In this document: one piece after another, positions 1 to 10,339 of the stretch
Position numbering within the stretch: the first letter of the stretch is position 1
Layout of the letters: the number at the start of each line of letters is the position of its first letter
NCBI RefSeq assembly: GCF_027595985.1
Contig: NC_073305.1
Location: forward strand, 177,515,089 to 177,579,088
Length of the DNA: 64,000 nt
Direction of reading: 5' to 3'
DNA from: Sorex araneus
Lineage: Eukaryota; Chordata; Mammalia; Eulipotyphla; Soricidae
Notes under the pieces: generated by a model
Seen by the model: the letters and a program-made list of their open reading frames with translations, nothing else
The model's database searches: none
Told to the model about the DNA's origin: nothing
Made by a program: the position numbers and the translations under genes

Positions 1-16
1 GCTATTGCTCCAGCCC
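1..16 (-). repeat. SINE-A 5' end, cut by window edge
   Basis: The first 16 bases are the reverse complement of the start of the SINE-A head (GGGCTGGAGCAATAGC). The rest of the copy lies outside the window. Only the match to the other copies supports it. Confidence 0.7.
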
Positions 17-1180
17 AGAATTTGCTTCTGAAAAGCCTGAAGGAAGAATATGAGTGGAACATTGAATGCATGCTGCAGCATAAATATAAAGTTTTTCACG
101 TTCTATGAATAAAAGAATTTTTCCCAACTAAACCTTGGGATTTTTCTAACATGTTTAGGAAGATATGGAAGGACAAACTGACCCTGCTTGGATTGTTATG
201 GATTTTGTGGAAATCCCTGGAGACCTCCCATACTTTACAGTTGTGAAGAGTCTATTTTCCAGGGATGAGTCGAGGGAGAAATCCATGATTGCCCAGAAAT
301 AACCATTCTGTTCACACAGAGAAAGAAGGACCCTCTGGCCACACCCGCTGGAAGGGCACTGGCAGCTATTTTGCAAGTTCTCTTGCCTTCTTTTCATTCC
401 AAATGCTTTTCAAAGAAGTCCAAAAGTCTAGCAGATAGAGGCTTTCTGTTGAGAAAGAATGTGCAGCCTGGTGAGATAACTCATAGACTGGCAGTGTTTA
501 GGTGAATTATTAATAAATTCAACAATAAAGATGATTTCTTCACCTGGAAAATGAAACCCATCTTGTAGGCACCTTTGAGTTCTTTGGTACTTCTTGAGAC
601 TTAAACCTTTTACTACGTTTCCCCCAGCACAAAGCAGAGAAGGTCGATTGCATGCCCCTGCAAGCAGCTCCAAGGCTTAACTAGAACCCTGGATGAATTA
701 GCTCCCGGCACTAGTCTGATTTCCTAAAGTACCAGTGAGAATTTCATCAGGTGGCGGATAAAGAGCAGGTCAACCTTCCCTCCCAATTCATCATTCTGTT
801 GATTTCCTTATGGCACTGACAATCCTTGTTGTCTATTGTCAACTATGACAACAACTTGTCCTGCTTTCATTGTAAGGACAAATGACAAATTGCTTTAGAG
901 TCATGTTTTATGAGGATGATAAAATCCTCTAGTGGGCCGCAGGCACTGCTGAGGTCACAGGACGGCTGTTAACAGAGCTCAGTTATATTGATAGGACAGG
1001 TGGACCTGACATTTTTCTTTCACCTTTTCTTATAAAGGATTTCCTTTGGAATTTGGAGGTCTTGAAAGGTTGAGATGTGCACTCTGAAGGGAAATAAATA
1101 TTATTGTCCAAGCTTCTGCACATATTCTGTTTCTCTGGTTTTCTAATTTGTCTTGATGGCTGGTTAGTTTATTGCATTTC
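17..1180. other. Single-copy sequence, no gene seen
   Basis: I see no recognisable interspersed repeat, RNA gene or convincing exon here. The short open frames on the minus strand (155-397, 428-673) have no recognisable domain and ordinary non-coding composition. An AATAAA at about 107 has no associated transcript evidence. Confidence 0.5.
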
Positions 1181-1312
1181 AGGTCACACTTGGTGGTGCT
1201 CAGAGGTTATTCCCAGAATACATTGCTTGGGTGTCACTGCAGGAGGTGCTCAGAGGATCATGACACGCCAGATATCAAACATGGGTCTCCTCTCTGCATT
1301 CCTGCCTTTTTA
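1181..1312 (-). repeat. Old SINE-A-like copy (degenerate)
   Basis: Reading left to right it begins with GGTCACACTTGGTGGTGCTC and continues with CAGAGGTTATTCC, the diverged reverse complement of the SINE-A 3' half. The head end is barely recognisable. Divergence from the other copies suggests an old insertion. Confidence 0.5.
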
Positions 1313-1328
1313 GCCTTCTCCTCAGCCT

Positions 1329-1690
1329 GTCACTGTCACTGTCATCCCATTGTTCATAGATTTATTCGAGCGGGCACCAGTAACATCTCTATTACACTCA
1401 GCCCTGAGATATTAGAAGCTTCTCCTTACTTCTCTTTCCCAACGGTTGGAGGCTCCTTCAGGGTCAGGGAAATGAGACCTATTGTTACTGTTTTTGGCAT
1501 ACTGAATACGCCACGGGTAGCTTGCCATGCTCTGCTGTGAGGGAAGGATATTCTCAGTAGTTTGCCGGGCTCTCTGAGAGGTATGCATATATCTTTTACT
1601 GTATTTTGGGATATGAGTACACCATGGTAAGCTTGCAAGGCTCTCCCATGAAGGCAATAAACTCTTGGTAGCTTGTCAGGTTCTCCAAGA
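1329..1690 (-). repeat. SINE-B-type body units plus LINE-type tail, no tRNA head
   Basis: On the minus strand this contains two tandem copies of the SINE-B body unit (motifs GAGAGCCYGGCAARCTAC and TGGCAAGCTACCCGTGGCGT, ending in GCCAAAAACAGTAACAATAG). It then ends with the tail shared with the RTE LINE (GATGTTACTGGTGCCCGCTC followed by GACAGTGACAGTGACAG). About 75 bases not found in other SINE-B copies (near 1400-1475) separate body from tail. The tRNA-like head is absent; 1690-2090 lies in its place. Confidence 0.65.
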
Positions 1691-2090
1691 GGGAGAACAA
1701 GGCTATTAGATGTCGCGCGGCCGCTTTGTGGCCACGCGCTTCCGGGAGCTTGGTCTTATAGCCTCTGGATGTTGGCCATTGGTGGGATTACACTGCACCG
1801 GGGGCAGTTTGTGGGTATGGCTGCCAAGCTACTGGAAAATGGGGGGTCTGGCTGGAGAAAGCCCAGTCCCAATCCGAACAGGCTTGGAGATCTCAGCCCC
1901 GGGTCCCGCACACTTGGGTTCCTTTGCCAGTCCCTTCATGCTTGAGGCTCATCCAAGTGTGTGGAGAGTGGCCTTGAGCATGGCTTTGACTGGGTTCTGG
2001 AGGTCTTCAACTGTCAAGGCTCTGCTTGGGGTAGGGAGAGAAAGGCAACCCGTCCCCTCCAAGGGGCCTAGGTGAAGACAGCCAGGCACG
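1690..2090 (-). repeat. GC-rich segment abutting SINE-B-like units, possible LINE 5' part
   Basis: GC-rich segment with a CpG cluster around 1710-1755 (including the 8-mer GCGGCCGC). On the minus strand it lies immediately upstream of the SINE-B-like units. Open frames here (for example 1673-2075) show no domain. I infer it may be LINE 5' untranslated sequence, or an unrelated repeat consensus. Orientation is inferred from the adjoining units. Confidence 0.35.
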
Positions 2091-2582
2091 GGGGACAAAA
2101 GACTCGCCTCTCTCTCCTTAGCCTACAAATTCTGTGTCTAATTTATCTTAATAGTCCTGGTAATTAATTTTCTCACTCCATCTTGCGTTTCCCCTGAGTA
2201 CCAGCAAGGTACCTCATAATACAAGTTCTGCCTGGTGACATCCTGATGGTCTCTCTATGGCCATATCAAGTCTCATGTCACCTATTCCTTGGCCTTCTAC
2301 AGCTGTTTTCTTGCATATAAGTGAGTGAGTGGTGGAGAGTGAGTGGCAAAACCTAGAAATTGATGTCCAATCTGATAAAGCAGCATCAGAAAAAAAAATT
2401 TTTTCCCAAAAATGAGCTTCATGCCCTCCTGAGACAGCACATTCTGTTGCTGTCACTCTTGTAAGTGATGATGCTACCCTTACAAGCAACACATTTTGCT
2501 ACATTTTGACAACTTTACACTCTCATATTCAGGGTTCGAGTTAAACTAGTCCTGTTTAGGGGGGACTCCAATTGGAGGTCCG

Positions 2583-2609
2583 ATGTGTTAAGGGAAAGAC
2601 TTAACACAT
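2583..2609. repeat. Perfect 10-bp inverted repeat, 7-base loop
   Basis: ATGTGTTAAG (2583-2592) is followed after seven bases by its exact reverse complement CTTAACACAT (2600-2609). It abuts the left end of the arm at 2607-2670, so it may be the terminus of an unnamed element. It is not a transcription terminator in this context. Confidence 0.6.
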
Positions 2610-2670
2610 TGGAGATTAGCACAGTGAATGGGCTACTGTAAATCTACCAGGAGATGGACAGTAGTCCCCC
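2607..2670 (+). repeat. Arm of an inverted repeated sequence (partner at 4410-4472)
   Basis: The reverse complement of this stretch matches 4410-4472 at most positions, including GGGGACTACTGTCCATCTC and TTACAGTAGCCCATTCA. Either both are copies of an unlisted dispersed repeat or one is an inverted local duplication. No coding content. Confidence 0.6.
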
Positions 2671-3264
2671 GTCTCTTTGCTCTGCGCACCCACGGGAGAG
2701 TCTGGAGCCTCTCAGAGGACAGTACCGATCTGCCATCACCCTCAGAAGCCCAGAGCGGGGCGCAGGGATGGCATTGCCTTGTGCTGGGACTCTGTAGCTT
2801 CCTCCCAGGCGACTGTTCTTGCCCTCTGCCCAGGCTGCACAGCTATTCTTGCCCACCATCCCACGCCTGGCTGCAGGGAAGAATGGGCTCCCTGTTCTCA
2901 GCAGCTTGCCCGGCGTGGCCCTCTGACAGCCCCTCTCTGGCGTCTACAGTCAGCAGCGACAGGGATTGTGGTGTCACCGCACACACCCGGCAGTGACTGG
3001 CAGGCCTCCGGCGATACCCACCAGGAGCTGGGCCTCCACCAAGCCCAACCAAGGGTCTCCATCTAACGTCTCTTGTCTGTCTGGTGTGGTTTCCTCTTCT
3101 GAAGAAAAGACCTTTCAGTCCGCTCTGCCTACTTTCAAAACATAGTTTCCCTTCTGCCAGGAGCTGCCTAGCACAGAAGTTGTGAAGCTCAGAGCATGGA
3201 AATGGGAGTGGGGTGGGGACAGGGGATGACTGCAGTGGGCGTAGGGATGGTGGCTGGGTGGCCT

Positions 3265-3400
3265 GGGCTAGATTCCCAATCTCTTTGTCCTCTATTTCAT
3301 TATCAGCAAAATAGAGGTAACGGTGGTGATGGCTTATGGTCTCGGTGGGGTTCTTTGTTGGATTAAGTTATAGCATACTAGGAAGCACTTAGTGATAGAG
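3265..3400 (+). repeat. MIR-like ancient SINE fragment
   Basis: The order of motifs follows the mammalian MIR core and 3' side: a splice-like CCTCTATTTCATTATCAGCA block, an AAAATAGAGGTAACGGTGG block, a GATTAAGTTA block and AGCACTTAGTGA. The match is from memory of the family and is diverged, as expected for an old element. Confidence 0.5.
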
Positions 3401-3520
3401 AAATCTGCCAATAAACAAAACGGTTTTTCCATGTTCTTTTTCAATTCCCACATGCCTTAATATATTCTGTAGTACACGGTATAATTATTGGCAAATTATT
3501 CCCAAATCCTAGACCATAGT

Positions 3521-3528
3521 ATGTGTGT

Positions 3529-3568
<40 letters not shown>
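3521..3568. repeat. (TG)n microsatellite
   Basis: TG dinucleotides with one TA interruption near the left end. Simple-sequence repeat. Confidence 0.9.
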
Positions 3569-4409
3569 TCCAGATGTTGCTAGATGCTCAATAGATCGTA
3601 TGTGTGCCATGAAAGAGGAAAGGAGTAAACTGAAGTTAAAGAACCAATTAGGGATATGAGATGTTTTGTAAAATAAATGCTATGATGGGACTCCTTAGCA
3701 TAGACTCCCTCATCTCGGGACACTAAGACTTTATTTGCAGAGCTAGTACAAGACTTGTACCAAGGAGCAAAAGACAAATGTTCTCAGTGACATTTTCAGG
3801 TACCAGTGTGTCTAAAGATTTCCTACCAAATGTACTGCAAAGAAAAAGGAGCTCTCATTACTCCAGTCCCCTCGATACAGTAAGCCATAATAGTTCACTT
3901 CCCAAGATTTTATTTAATCCAGACTTTTCTCAATTGAGTGAGTGAAGAACACTTGTGGATTGGGGGACCCTGGCTGTGTGTGGTTGAACTAGTATACATT
4001 GCATTTCTTTTTTTTTTTTCCTGTCCTCATGCAATGCCATGTCATTAGTCATTATCTATGGTTTAGGTCTTGGATTAGAGTGCATAAAATACATAATCAC
4101 CAGATAATATGCTTCTCTGAAAGCAGTTTTTAATGCTATTAGTCTAACCCTGAAAATTCTCTTAGGAGGCAAATAAAAGTCAGTCATTACTCCTTTCTAT
4201 TGCCAGAGAAATGAAGGGAAGAAACTGGCTGGAAGGTTGTTTGCAGTTCCCAGTAAAGGATACTCTTCCCCAACTCACACTGGTTCTGAGCCGTATGGAT
4301 TCTCTTCCTTCCTCTCCCCTACCATCCTGTCTTTGAAGATTTGCTTACAACTGTATTCCTGACTTTCCCTAACCTGAGTATTCCTGATTTAGGGAAGAAT
4401 GACCAGTCC

Positions 4410-4472
4410 GGGGACTACTGTCCATCTCTTGGTGAAGTTACAGTAGCCCATTCATGATGCTAATCTCCAAGT
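4410..4472 (-). repeat. Inverted partner of 2607-2670
   Basis: Matches the reverse complement of 2607-2670 at roughly 85 percent by eye, with small differences near 4432-4438 and 4455-4459. The two arms are about 1.7 kb apart. Confidence 0.6.
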
Positions 4473-5239
4473 GACTCATACAACAGCTGCTTAGATTTAT
4501 GGTCAGTTGATGTAGTTAAGGGCTGTTGGATCTTTGGCTGAAGTGCACATTAATAAAGAAGGGGGGATTCTATAAAAACTAACTGTTTCAGGGAAGGAAG
4601 CCAGAAAGCATAACAATGCAAGGATTGTGATGGTCTTACAACTAACAGAAGGTAAAAACCATGCTTTCTTCTGTCAGGTTCTGTGGCCTTAAAAGAAAGT
4701 AGGCTTTGAGGGAATTTACTCAGGAAATTTTCAGGGCAGCCTAAAATCCAGCAATTACATATAAACTCCTTGTTCTCCTCTTCCCCACCACCACCACCAC
4801 CAAGAAGTTACTTTTCCCGCCAAGGCATAATGATTATTATTTTTAAAAGATTATATGTAAACACTCCAAGGTTAAGTTCTGTCTCTGACCCAAGTTTTTA
4901 ATTTATACCCTCATCTAGCCCATATCAGTTTCATCTACTCAGGAGAAATTAAAACCTAGTGATGCAATACAGACCCAAAAAATTCTGAAGGAGCATCCAG
5001 ATTTGTAAGGGAGAAGAACCATTCCTCTTTGTAATAGAAAATCTCTGACATAAGAGCTAACCTGAGAAACCAGAAAAGGATATTTGCTTTTGTTGCATAT
5101 TTGCTATGTTTTAGATCCCATATATATTTCTCCTTCTCTTGATATGGAGTATTCTATCGATTGTGTATGTTGAACCCTCCTTGCATCCCTAGAATAAACT
5201 CCATTGGTCATAGTTTATGTTACTATGTGTTACTATCAA

Positions 5240-5340
5240 CAGAATAATGTGTCAGTGAATGTTCTCCCTCCATTGTACAGAAGAGTAAACTGAGACCACA
5301 GTACTTGCATAACAATCTCATTGGGGTAATCACAATAAGC
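5240..5340 (-). repeat. Possible MIR fragment
   Basis: CCATTGTACAGAAGAGTAAA followed by CTGAGACCACAG resembles the antisense MIR core (the 'cccattttacagatgaggaaactgaggc' type block). Diverged; boundaries are approximate. Confidence 0.4.
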
Positions 5341-6014
5341 AGTGTCTGAATGGCACCCAAGATTCTACGCCCTAATTCCCAGAAACTGCGGCAATAATGA
5401 GATGTAACTAATGGTTATGCCATAAAATATGGCAGAGTTGGCTTGATAATATCCGTGAACCTTATTTATTCCCATAAATCCTGAGAAACAAAAATCTTTC
5501 TCTGCCTACTACTGGAAGTAATCAAAGCGATTCAACGTATGAGGGAGCTTCCACCCACTGATGGCTTAAAGTCAGAGCATGGCAGAGCCATAAGCAAGTA
5601 CTAGAAAAATGTCTCTAGTTTCAAGGATGACCTCTACTAACAGCCAGCGGGAACCCTGAACCTCAGTCTCTCACACAAAAAACTTAATTCTGTCAACAAT
5701 CTGAGTCAGCTTAAAGTGGATTCTTCCCCAGAACCTCAGATGATATAATTGCCAGTTAACATTTTACATGTGAGACCCTCAGCAGAGAATCCAGATGAAC
5801 TAAGTATGCAATATTTCTGACTTATGGAAACTATGAAATAATATTAAGCATGTGACTATTCATTATCCAACAAAAGGATACTCATAAGGTAATTACATGA
5901 GATTGAAACTCAATATCCATTTGATTTCAACCAACTGAATTTAAAACAAACTAACAAAATAACAAACAAAAAAATCTTATGCCCTTATCAAAGTTAACTC
6001 ATCACCAAAATAGA

Positions 6015-6162
6015 TTTTTGCAGGATTGGGGACCACATTCAGTAGTTCTCAGGGACTACTCCTAATGTGGTTTTCAGGGTCACTCCCAGTGGTACCAGGT
6101 GTCAAACCCAAACCTCCTTCATATATGATCTAGCCCATTGAGTTATCTCTCTTCTCCCTAGA
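6015..6162 (-). repeat. Old degenerate SINE-A-like copy
   Basis: Diverged reverse complement of a SINE-A: TAGTTCTCAGGGACTACTCC, then a body ending in CTAGCCCATTGAGTTATCTC. No TSD is visible, as expected for an old copy. Confidence 0.5.
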
Positions 6163-6285
6163 TTTCTTAAATGAGCTCTTAGCTTAATATTTGTCTCCCC
6201 CTCATCCCTGATCTAATCTTTTGAATCATCACATTTCTGCTAAGCCTTCTTTACTCATTGCTATTGTAATCCATATTATATTATT

Positions 6286-6534
6286 GGGCTGTTGCGATAG
6301 CATAGTGGGTAGGGCGTTTGCCTTGCATGCAGCCAACCTGGGTTCGATTCCTCTGTCCTTCTCAGAGAGCTCAGCAAGTTACCAAGAGTATCCTGCCTGC
6401 ACGGCAGAGCCTGGCAAGCTACCTATGGTATATTCGATATGCCAAAAACAGTAACAAGTCTCACAATGGAGACATTACTGGTGCCCACTTGAGCAAATCA
6501 CTAAGCAATGGGATGACAGTGATACAGTGACAGG
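6286..6534 (+). repeat. SINE-B copy, CAATGGAGAC subfamily
   Basis: Full-length copy. The tRNA-like head has the A box around 6299-6310 and the B box GGTTCGATTCC at 6342-6352, followed by the body units (CAGAGCCTGGCAAGCTACC). The tail ATTACTGGTGCCCACTTGAG is shared with the RTE LINE end, and the copy ends in GTGATACAGTGACAGG. It belongs to the CACAATGGAGAC subfamily together with 16610, 20680 and 48812. Confidence 0.85.
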
Positions 6535-6567
6535 ATTATACTATATTTTTATATTTAAAAATCTTTT

Positions 6568-6736
6568 GTTTTGCTTTTTGGTTCACACCCAGCAATACTC
6601 AGGGGTCACTCTTGGCTCTGAACTCAGGAATTACCCCTGGCCGTGCTCAGGGGACCATATGGGATGCTGGGAATCAAACCCGGGTTGGCCGAGTGCAAGG
6701 CAAACGCCCTACCCGCTGTGCTATCACTCCAGCCCC
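6568..6736 (-). repeat. SINE-A copy with 12-bp TSD
   Basis: Complete reverse-oriented SINE-A. The B box reads as GGAATCAAACC, and the T-rich left end is the A tail. The flanking duplication TAAAAATCTTTT is exact at 6556-6567 and 6737-6748. Confidence 0.93.
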
Positions 6737-6979
6737 TAAAAATCTTTTTATATCTCCTTTTTATTATACTTCCTGAATTTTTATAAATGTGTTACTTCCC
6801 AATTATGCCTCTTCCTCTATGCACTTACTCAGCAAAATATAAAGGGATATCCCCACTCTATAGGCAAAATGTATCCAAAGATCAGAGTAGCTAATTTTTC
6901 AAATAGTCCCCCAAATTGTTAGTAGAAGAACCAAGGACCAATCCTAATTTTTGGTCAACACAATCTCTTTCTGGACATT

Positions 6980-7070
6980 AAGAAAGCAAATCTCTGCTGG
7001 AGATGTAGCTTAATAATAGATTTAGTGCTTCACATGTCTCAGACCCTGAGTTTATCTCTCGCCTCACCCT
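6980..7070 (+). repeat. tRNA-Ala-like sequence, degenerate
   Basis: CTGGAGATGTAGCTTAATAA followed by a distal CCTGAGTTTATCTCTCGCC resembles a tRNA-Ala-type SINE head (GGGGGTGTAGCTCAGTGGTAG...GGTTCAATCCCC). The B box is damaged. A better copy lies at 21297. Not a functional tRNA gene. Confidence 0.4.
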
Positions 7071-7254
7071 TCCCCTTTATCCTATTAAATCTAACTCTTT
7101 TTTTCTCTTCCCAACTCAATGGATAACTTCCTTAGAGACAATGTCTCAGAAACTCTGAGTTAATTGTCTGTGTATGAATTCAAAATGACAGTGTCGTTAA
7201 GGTCATTGTACTCACTTTTTGACAAGTCCATGATACTGGACCATGACCTCTTTT

Positions 7255-7622
7255 TTTTTTTAATTTTTTAATTGAGTCACCATGTGGAAAGTTACAAAGT
7301 TTTCAGGTTTAAATCTCAGTTATACAATGCTCGAATACCCATCCCTTCCCCAGTGCTCATATTCCACCACCAAGAATCCCAGTATAGCTCCACCCCGCCC
7401 CCCCACACCCCTAACCCCCCCACGCCCCTAGCCCCCCCACCCTTAGCCCCCCCCCCCGCCTGTGTAACTAATAAATTTCACTTTACTTTCATTTTGATTG
7501 CATACAGTATTTCAACCAAACTCACTATTATTGTTTGGAGAGTCTCTCCCCTAAAGTCAGACCTGCTGAAAAGGAAGCATTAGATAATTTGTTTTCCATT
7601 GCTGAGGATGAAGAGGTAGGAG
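7255..7622 (-). mobile_element. L1 3' end, 5'-truncated, 14-bp TSD
   Basis: Starts with T-rich sequence (the A tail on the minus strand), followed by the L1 3' untranslated block found repeatedly in this window (TCACCATGTGG, ACACCCATC-type motif, CCAGTGCTCATATTCCACC). A very C-rich run at 7392-7460 corresponds to the L1 3' UTR G-rich tract. The duplication CCATGACCTCTTTT is exact at 7241-7254 and 7623-7636. No L1 reading frame is included. Confidence 0.9.
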
Positions 7623-7636
7623 GCCATGACCTCTTT

Positions 7637-9510
7637 TACATGTTTGTGTGTAGCATGGTGTTAGCATATACATGGAACACAGCTCCTATTAGATGCATTA
7701 ATAAATGCATTTCGTGCACTTAGGCATGAATCATATATTTTGCCAACTCCTTATACATCGAAGACTTGCCCTTCAAAATGTTTGTCAGTGAAAGTAATTT
7801 GGCAATTTTCACGACCAAATCTTTCAACCTCCACCTTGTATATTAAGGCCCAATAAAATTGTTACAATCTATCTCCTCAAAACAATACCAAAACAACCAC
7901 CAGCACCAATACCTCTTTTGCGATCCTGAAAGAAAAGCCATTGGTACCATCATTTCACTTCTTCCATGCCATAGGCTGAGTTGGAAGCTATTTCTCACAT
8001 CACCCAGACAGCAAAAATACTGGCAGATTTTCTGAGGAAGAGCTTCTCCCACCTCCAGGTGACCCAAGTACACACTGGAAGCCACTGTGTAAATAAAGAC
8101 CCCTGTCCCGAGACTGTTCTACATAATCAATGATTCACCCAATGACTGTTGGCATTTTGTTTTCTTGAAAAATGGTATCTGAAAATTATTTCAGAAGTTG
8201 CACCATACAGTCTCTCAGTTCCTTTCTGAGACTGAGCAATATTATCAGGCTGTATTCACCTTGGCATGTTAGAATCAAGATTTACTTCAGTGTCTCACTC
8301 ACTGAGAAAAATCAAGCAGCATCAGATTCCAGAAAGTTCTCTGTCAACATAGAGAATGCTCTCTTCTCTGAAGAGGGACATGACTAATGCATCTAATGCA
8401 TTAATGTTACTTTTAATCTAGTTTGAGCTTTTTTATTGCTTCTGCCAACTCGTTAGCTATCTATTAAAAATACTTTTAAAAATCCACTCATGAATCATTT
8501 CTTTATACAAATAGCTACCTCTAATTATACCAATTTTGTTTGCTTTTGTTTAGGAAAAAACAACAAAGATCATGTACATGCAAGCCTAGCTATTATACAA
8601 TTGCCATAAAATTGTCTCACCTGCCTTAGTCTATCAAAGTCAAACTTTCTGCTCTGAGTGTAACCCACAACTCATTCCTATCCTTGTTGCAGTTTGGGAC
8701 AAGAAAATATGGTCAGTGCTTGGTTTGTATGATTTGTATCTACGTTTTTATATGATTTGATCCCATCCCTGAGATTTGTAGGAAACATACAGGAATCAGA
8801 GCTAGAACTTTTCCTTGACAGAAGAGAGACAGACAGACAGAGAGAGAGAGGAAGAGAGAGAGAGTGCATATTTCGTCCACACAAAAATTCATATCATAAG
8901 GTACAGTATGGGACAGAACATAGGACTGCAACTTACTTTTCATTGTATGTGTTAACGGAATATTTTGAATGGAATTACGATAATGATAGTGGTGGTGATG
9001 ATGATAATGATGATGATAGGCAAGGTGATCACTTAGGAACTAGATTAATAGGCTCTGTATGTCAAACTAAGAAGTTTGAATTGGATTCTAGGAAGACAGT
9101 AAAATTTCCTCCAAGGGGAAGCTAATATTCACCTCCATGAAGCACATGTGGCCCACACCTATACAACTTTGTTTACTTTTCCACACTGAGAGTGGGTTCC
9201 CCACCCCACAAAATCTTTCCTTAACAATGCAGGGGGCAGGGGAATGTTCTGAATATATAATATTATAAAGTTATCAAGGAATAAATTAATTCAAGCTAAA
9301 ATACCCATATTATGAAATGATCCAGAGTTTTTTAAAGCGATGAATGCAAGTAAATGTGTAAACAACAATGCAAATAATATATAAGCGTTTATGTATTTGA
9401 GTCCTTCTTAAGAAATTTGCCTTCAGAAATCAAGAAATTTGTGAAACTCACATGAACAAGGCCTTCGGTTTAACCCCTGGAAGAGGAAGAAAAAAAGGAA
9501 TTTATGAAAC
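7637..9510. other. Single-copy sequence, no gene seen
   Basis: AT-rich DNA with short simple runs: a (GA)n tract at 8823-8867 and an imperfect GAT/GGT run at 8979-9017. Small open frames (7843-8085, 8757-9125) read across these runs and have no recognisable domain. Confidence 0.5.
8823..8867. repeat. Imperfect (GA)n/(GACA)n run
   Basis: GAGAGACAGACAGACAG followed by GAGAGAGAG-type units with a few interruptions. Confidence 0.8.
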
Positions 9511-9662
9511 TGCCTGCGAAGCAGAGCCTGGCAAGCTACCCGTGCATATTGGATATTGGATATGCCAAAAACAGTAACAATAAGTCTCTCAATGAGAGAC
9601 GTTACTGGTGCCTGCTCGAACAAATCAATGAGCAACGGGATGACGGTGACAGTGACAGTGAC
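9511..9662 (+). repeat. SINE-B copy, 5'-truncated, GAGAGAC subfamily
   Basis: Begins inside the body (GCAGAGCCTGGCAAGCTACC), with no tRNA head. It has the TCTCTCAATGAGAGACG block and the LINE-type tail CTCGAACAAATCAATGAGCA, ending in GACAGTGACAGTG. 5' truncation is typical of reverse transcription by a LINE. Confidence 0.85.
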
Positions 9663-9693
9663 TGATATAGTGAGGATTTGACTCAGTGAACTT

Positions 9694-10116
9694 CTTTTAT
9701 TTTTATTTTTATTGAATCACCATGAGATGCAGTTACAAAGCTTTCATGTTTGAGTTTCAGTAATACAATGATTGAAGACCCATCTCTCCATCAGTGCACA
9801 TTTTCCACCACCAATGTCCCCAGTATTTCCCCCAACCCCCATCTCACCCCATCCTCTGCCTCTATAGCAGACAACTTCCCCCATACTCTCTCTCTCTATT
9901 TGGAGTCATTATGGTTTACAATACAGATACTGAGAGGTTATCATGTTTGGTCCTTTATCTACTTTCAGCACACAACTCCCATCCCAAATGATCTCTCCAA
10001 CCATCATTGACTTAGTGATCTCTTCTCTATTTCAGCTGCCTTCTCCCCCAGCTCATGAGGTAGGATTCCAACTTTGGAACAATATTCCTGGCCCTTGTCT
10101 CTACTGTCCTTGGGTG
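9694..10116 (-). mobile_element. L1 3' end, 5'-truncated, about 10-bp TSD
   Basis: T-rich left edge, then ATTGAATCACCATGAGAT and CCAGTGCACATTTTCCACC-like blocks shared with the other L1 3' ends here. It extends further 5' than most copies (to the block around 10000-10110). CAGTGAACTT is repeated at 9684-9693 and 10117-10126. Confidence 0.85.
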
Positions 10117-10126
10117 CAGTGAACTT

Positions 10127-10339
10127 ATTTTAAGAGAAATATCTTTGTACCGGAGCTATCAAGCATTTCTTTTATGTTCCTGATTTGGGATGATTTGGTG
10201 ATCCTTTTAGAGATCTAGTCCACATTCCAAGAAAATCCATAAGCATTTGTTTTCTTGCAATTTCTAGCTTGCAATTTCTCAAAATTAAGTGTTACAAAAA
10301 AGACTTCCTAAGTCACAGTCTTAACTAGTTACATTTTTT
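10127..10339. other. Single-copy spacer
   Basis: No repeat or exon recognised between the L1 end and the RTE LINE remnant. Confidence 0.5.

Larger units (their letters stand above)
2091..3264. other. Single-copy sequence with hairpin and inverted-repeat arm
   Basis: No exon recognised. 2583-2609 is a perfect 10-bp hairpin and 2607-2670 has an inverted partner at 4410-4472. Frames across 2628-3066 are open on both strands because the DNA is GC-rich; none resembles a known protein. Confidence 0.45.
3569..6014. other. Single-copy sequence, no gene seen
   Basis: AT-rich, without long open frames. It holds the inverted-repeat partner at 4410-4472, a short CCA run near 4790-4802 and a possible MIR piece at 5240-5340. 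I recognise no exon, promoter or RNA gene. Confidence 0.5.

Noticed and set aside
1690-1770. Small CpG island promoter
   Set aside because: The CpG cluster is short and adjoins repeat units, so it is better explained as part of a repeat.
6286-6360. tRNA gene call from A and B boxes
   Set aside because: It is the head of SINE-B; stems are not maintained and the element has the full SINE body and tail. The same holds for all SINE-A heads.
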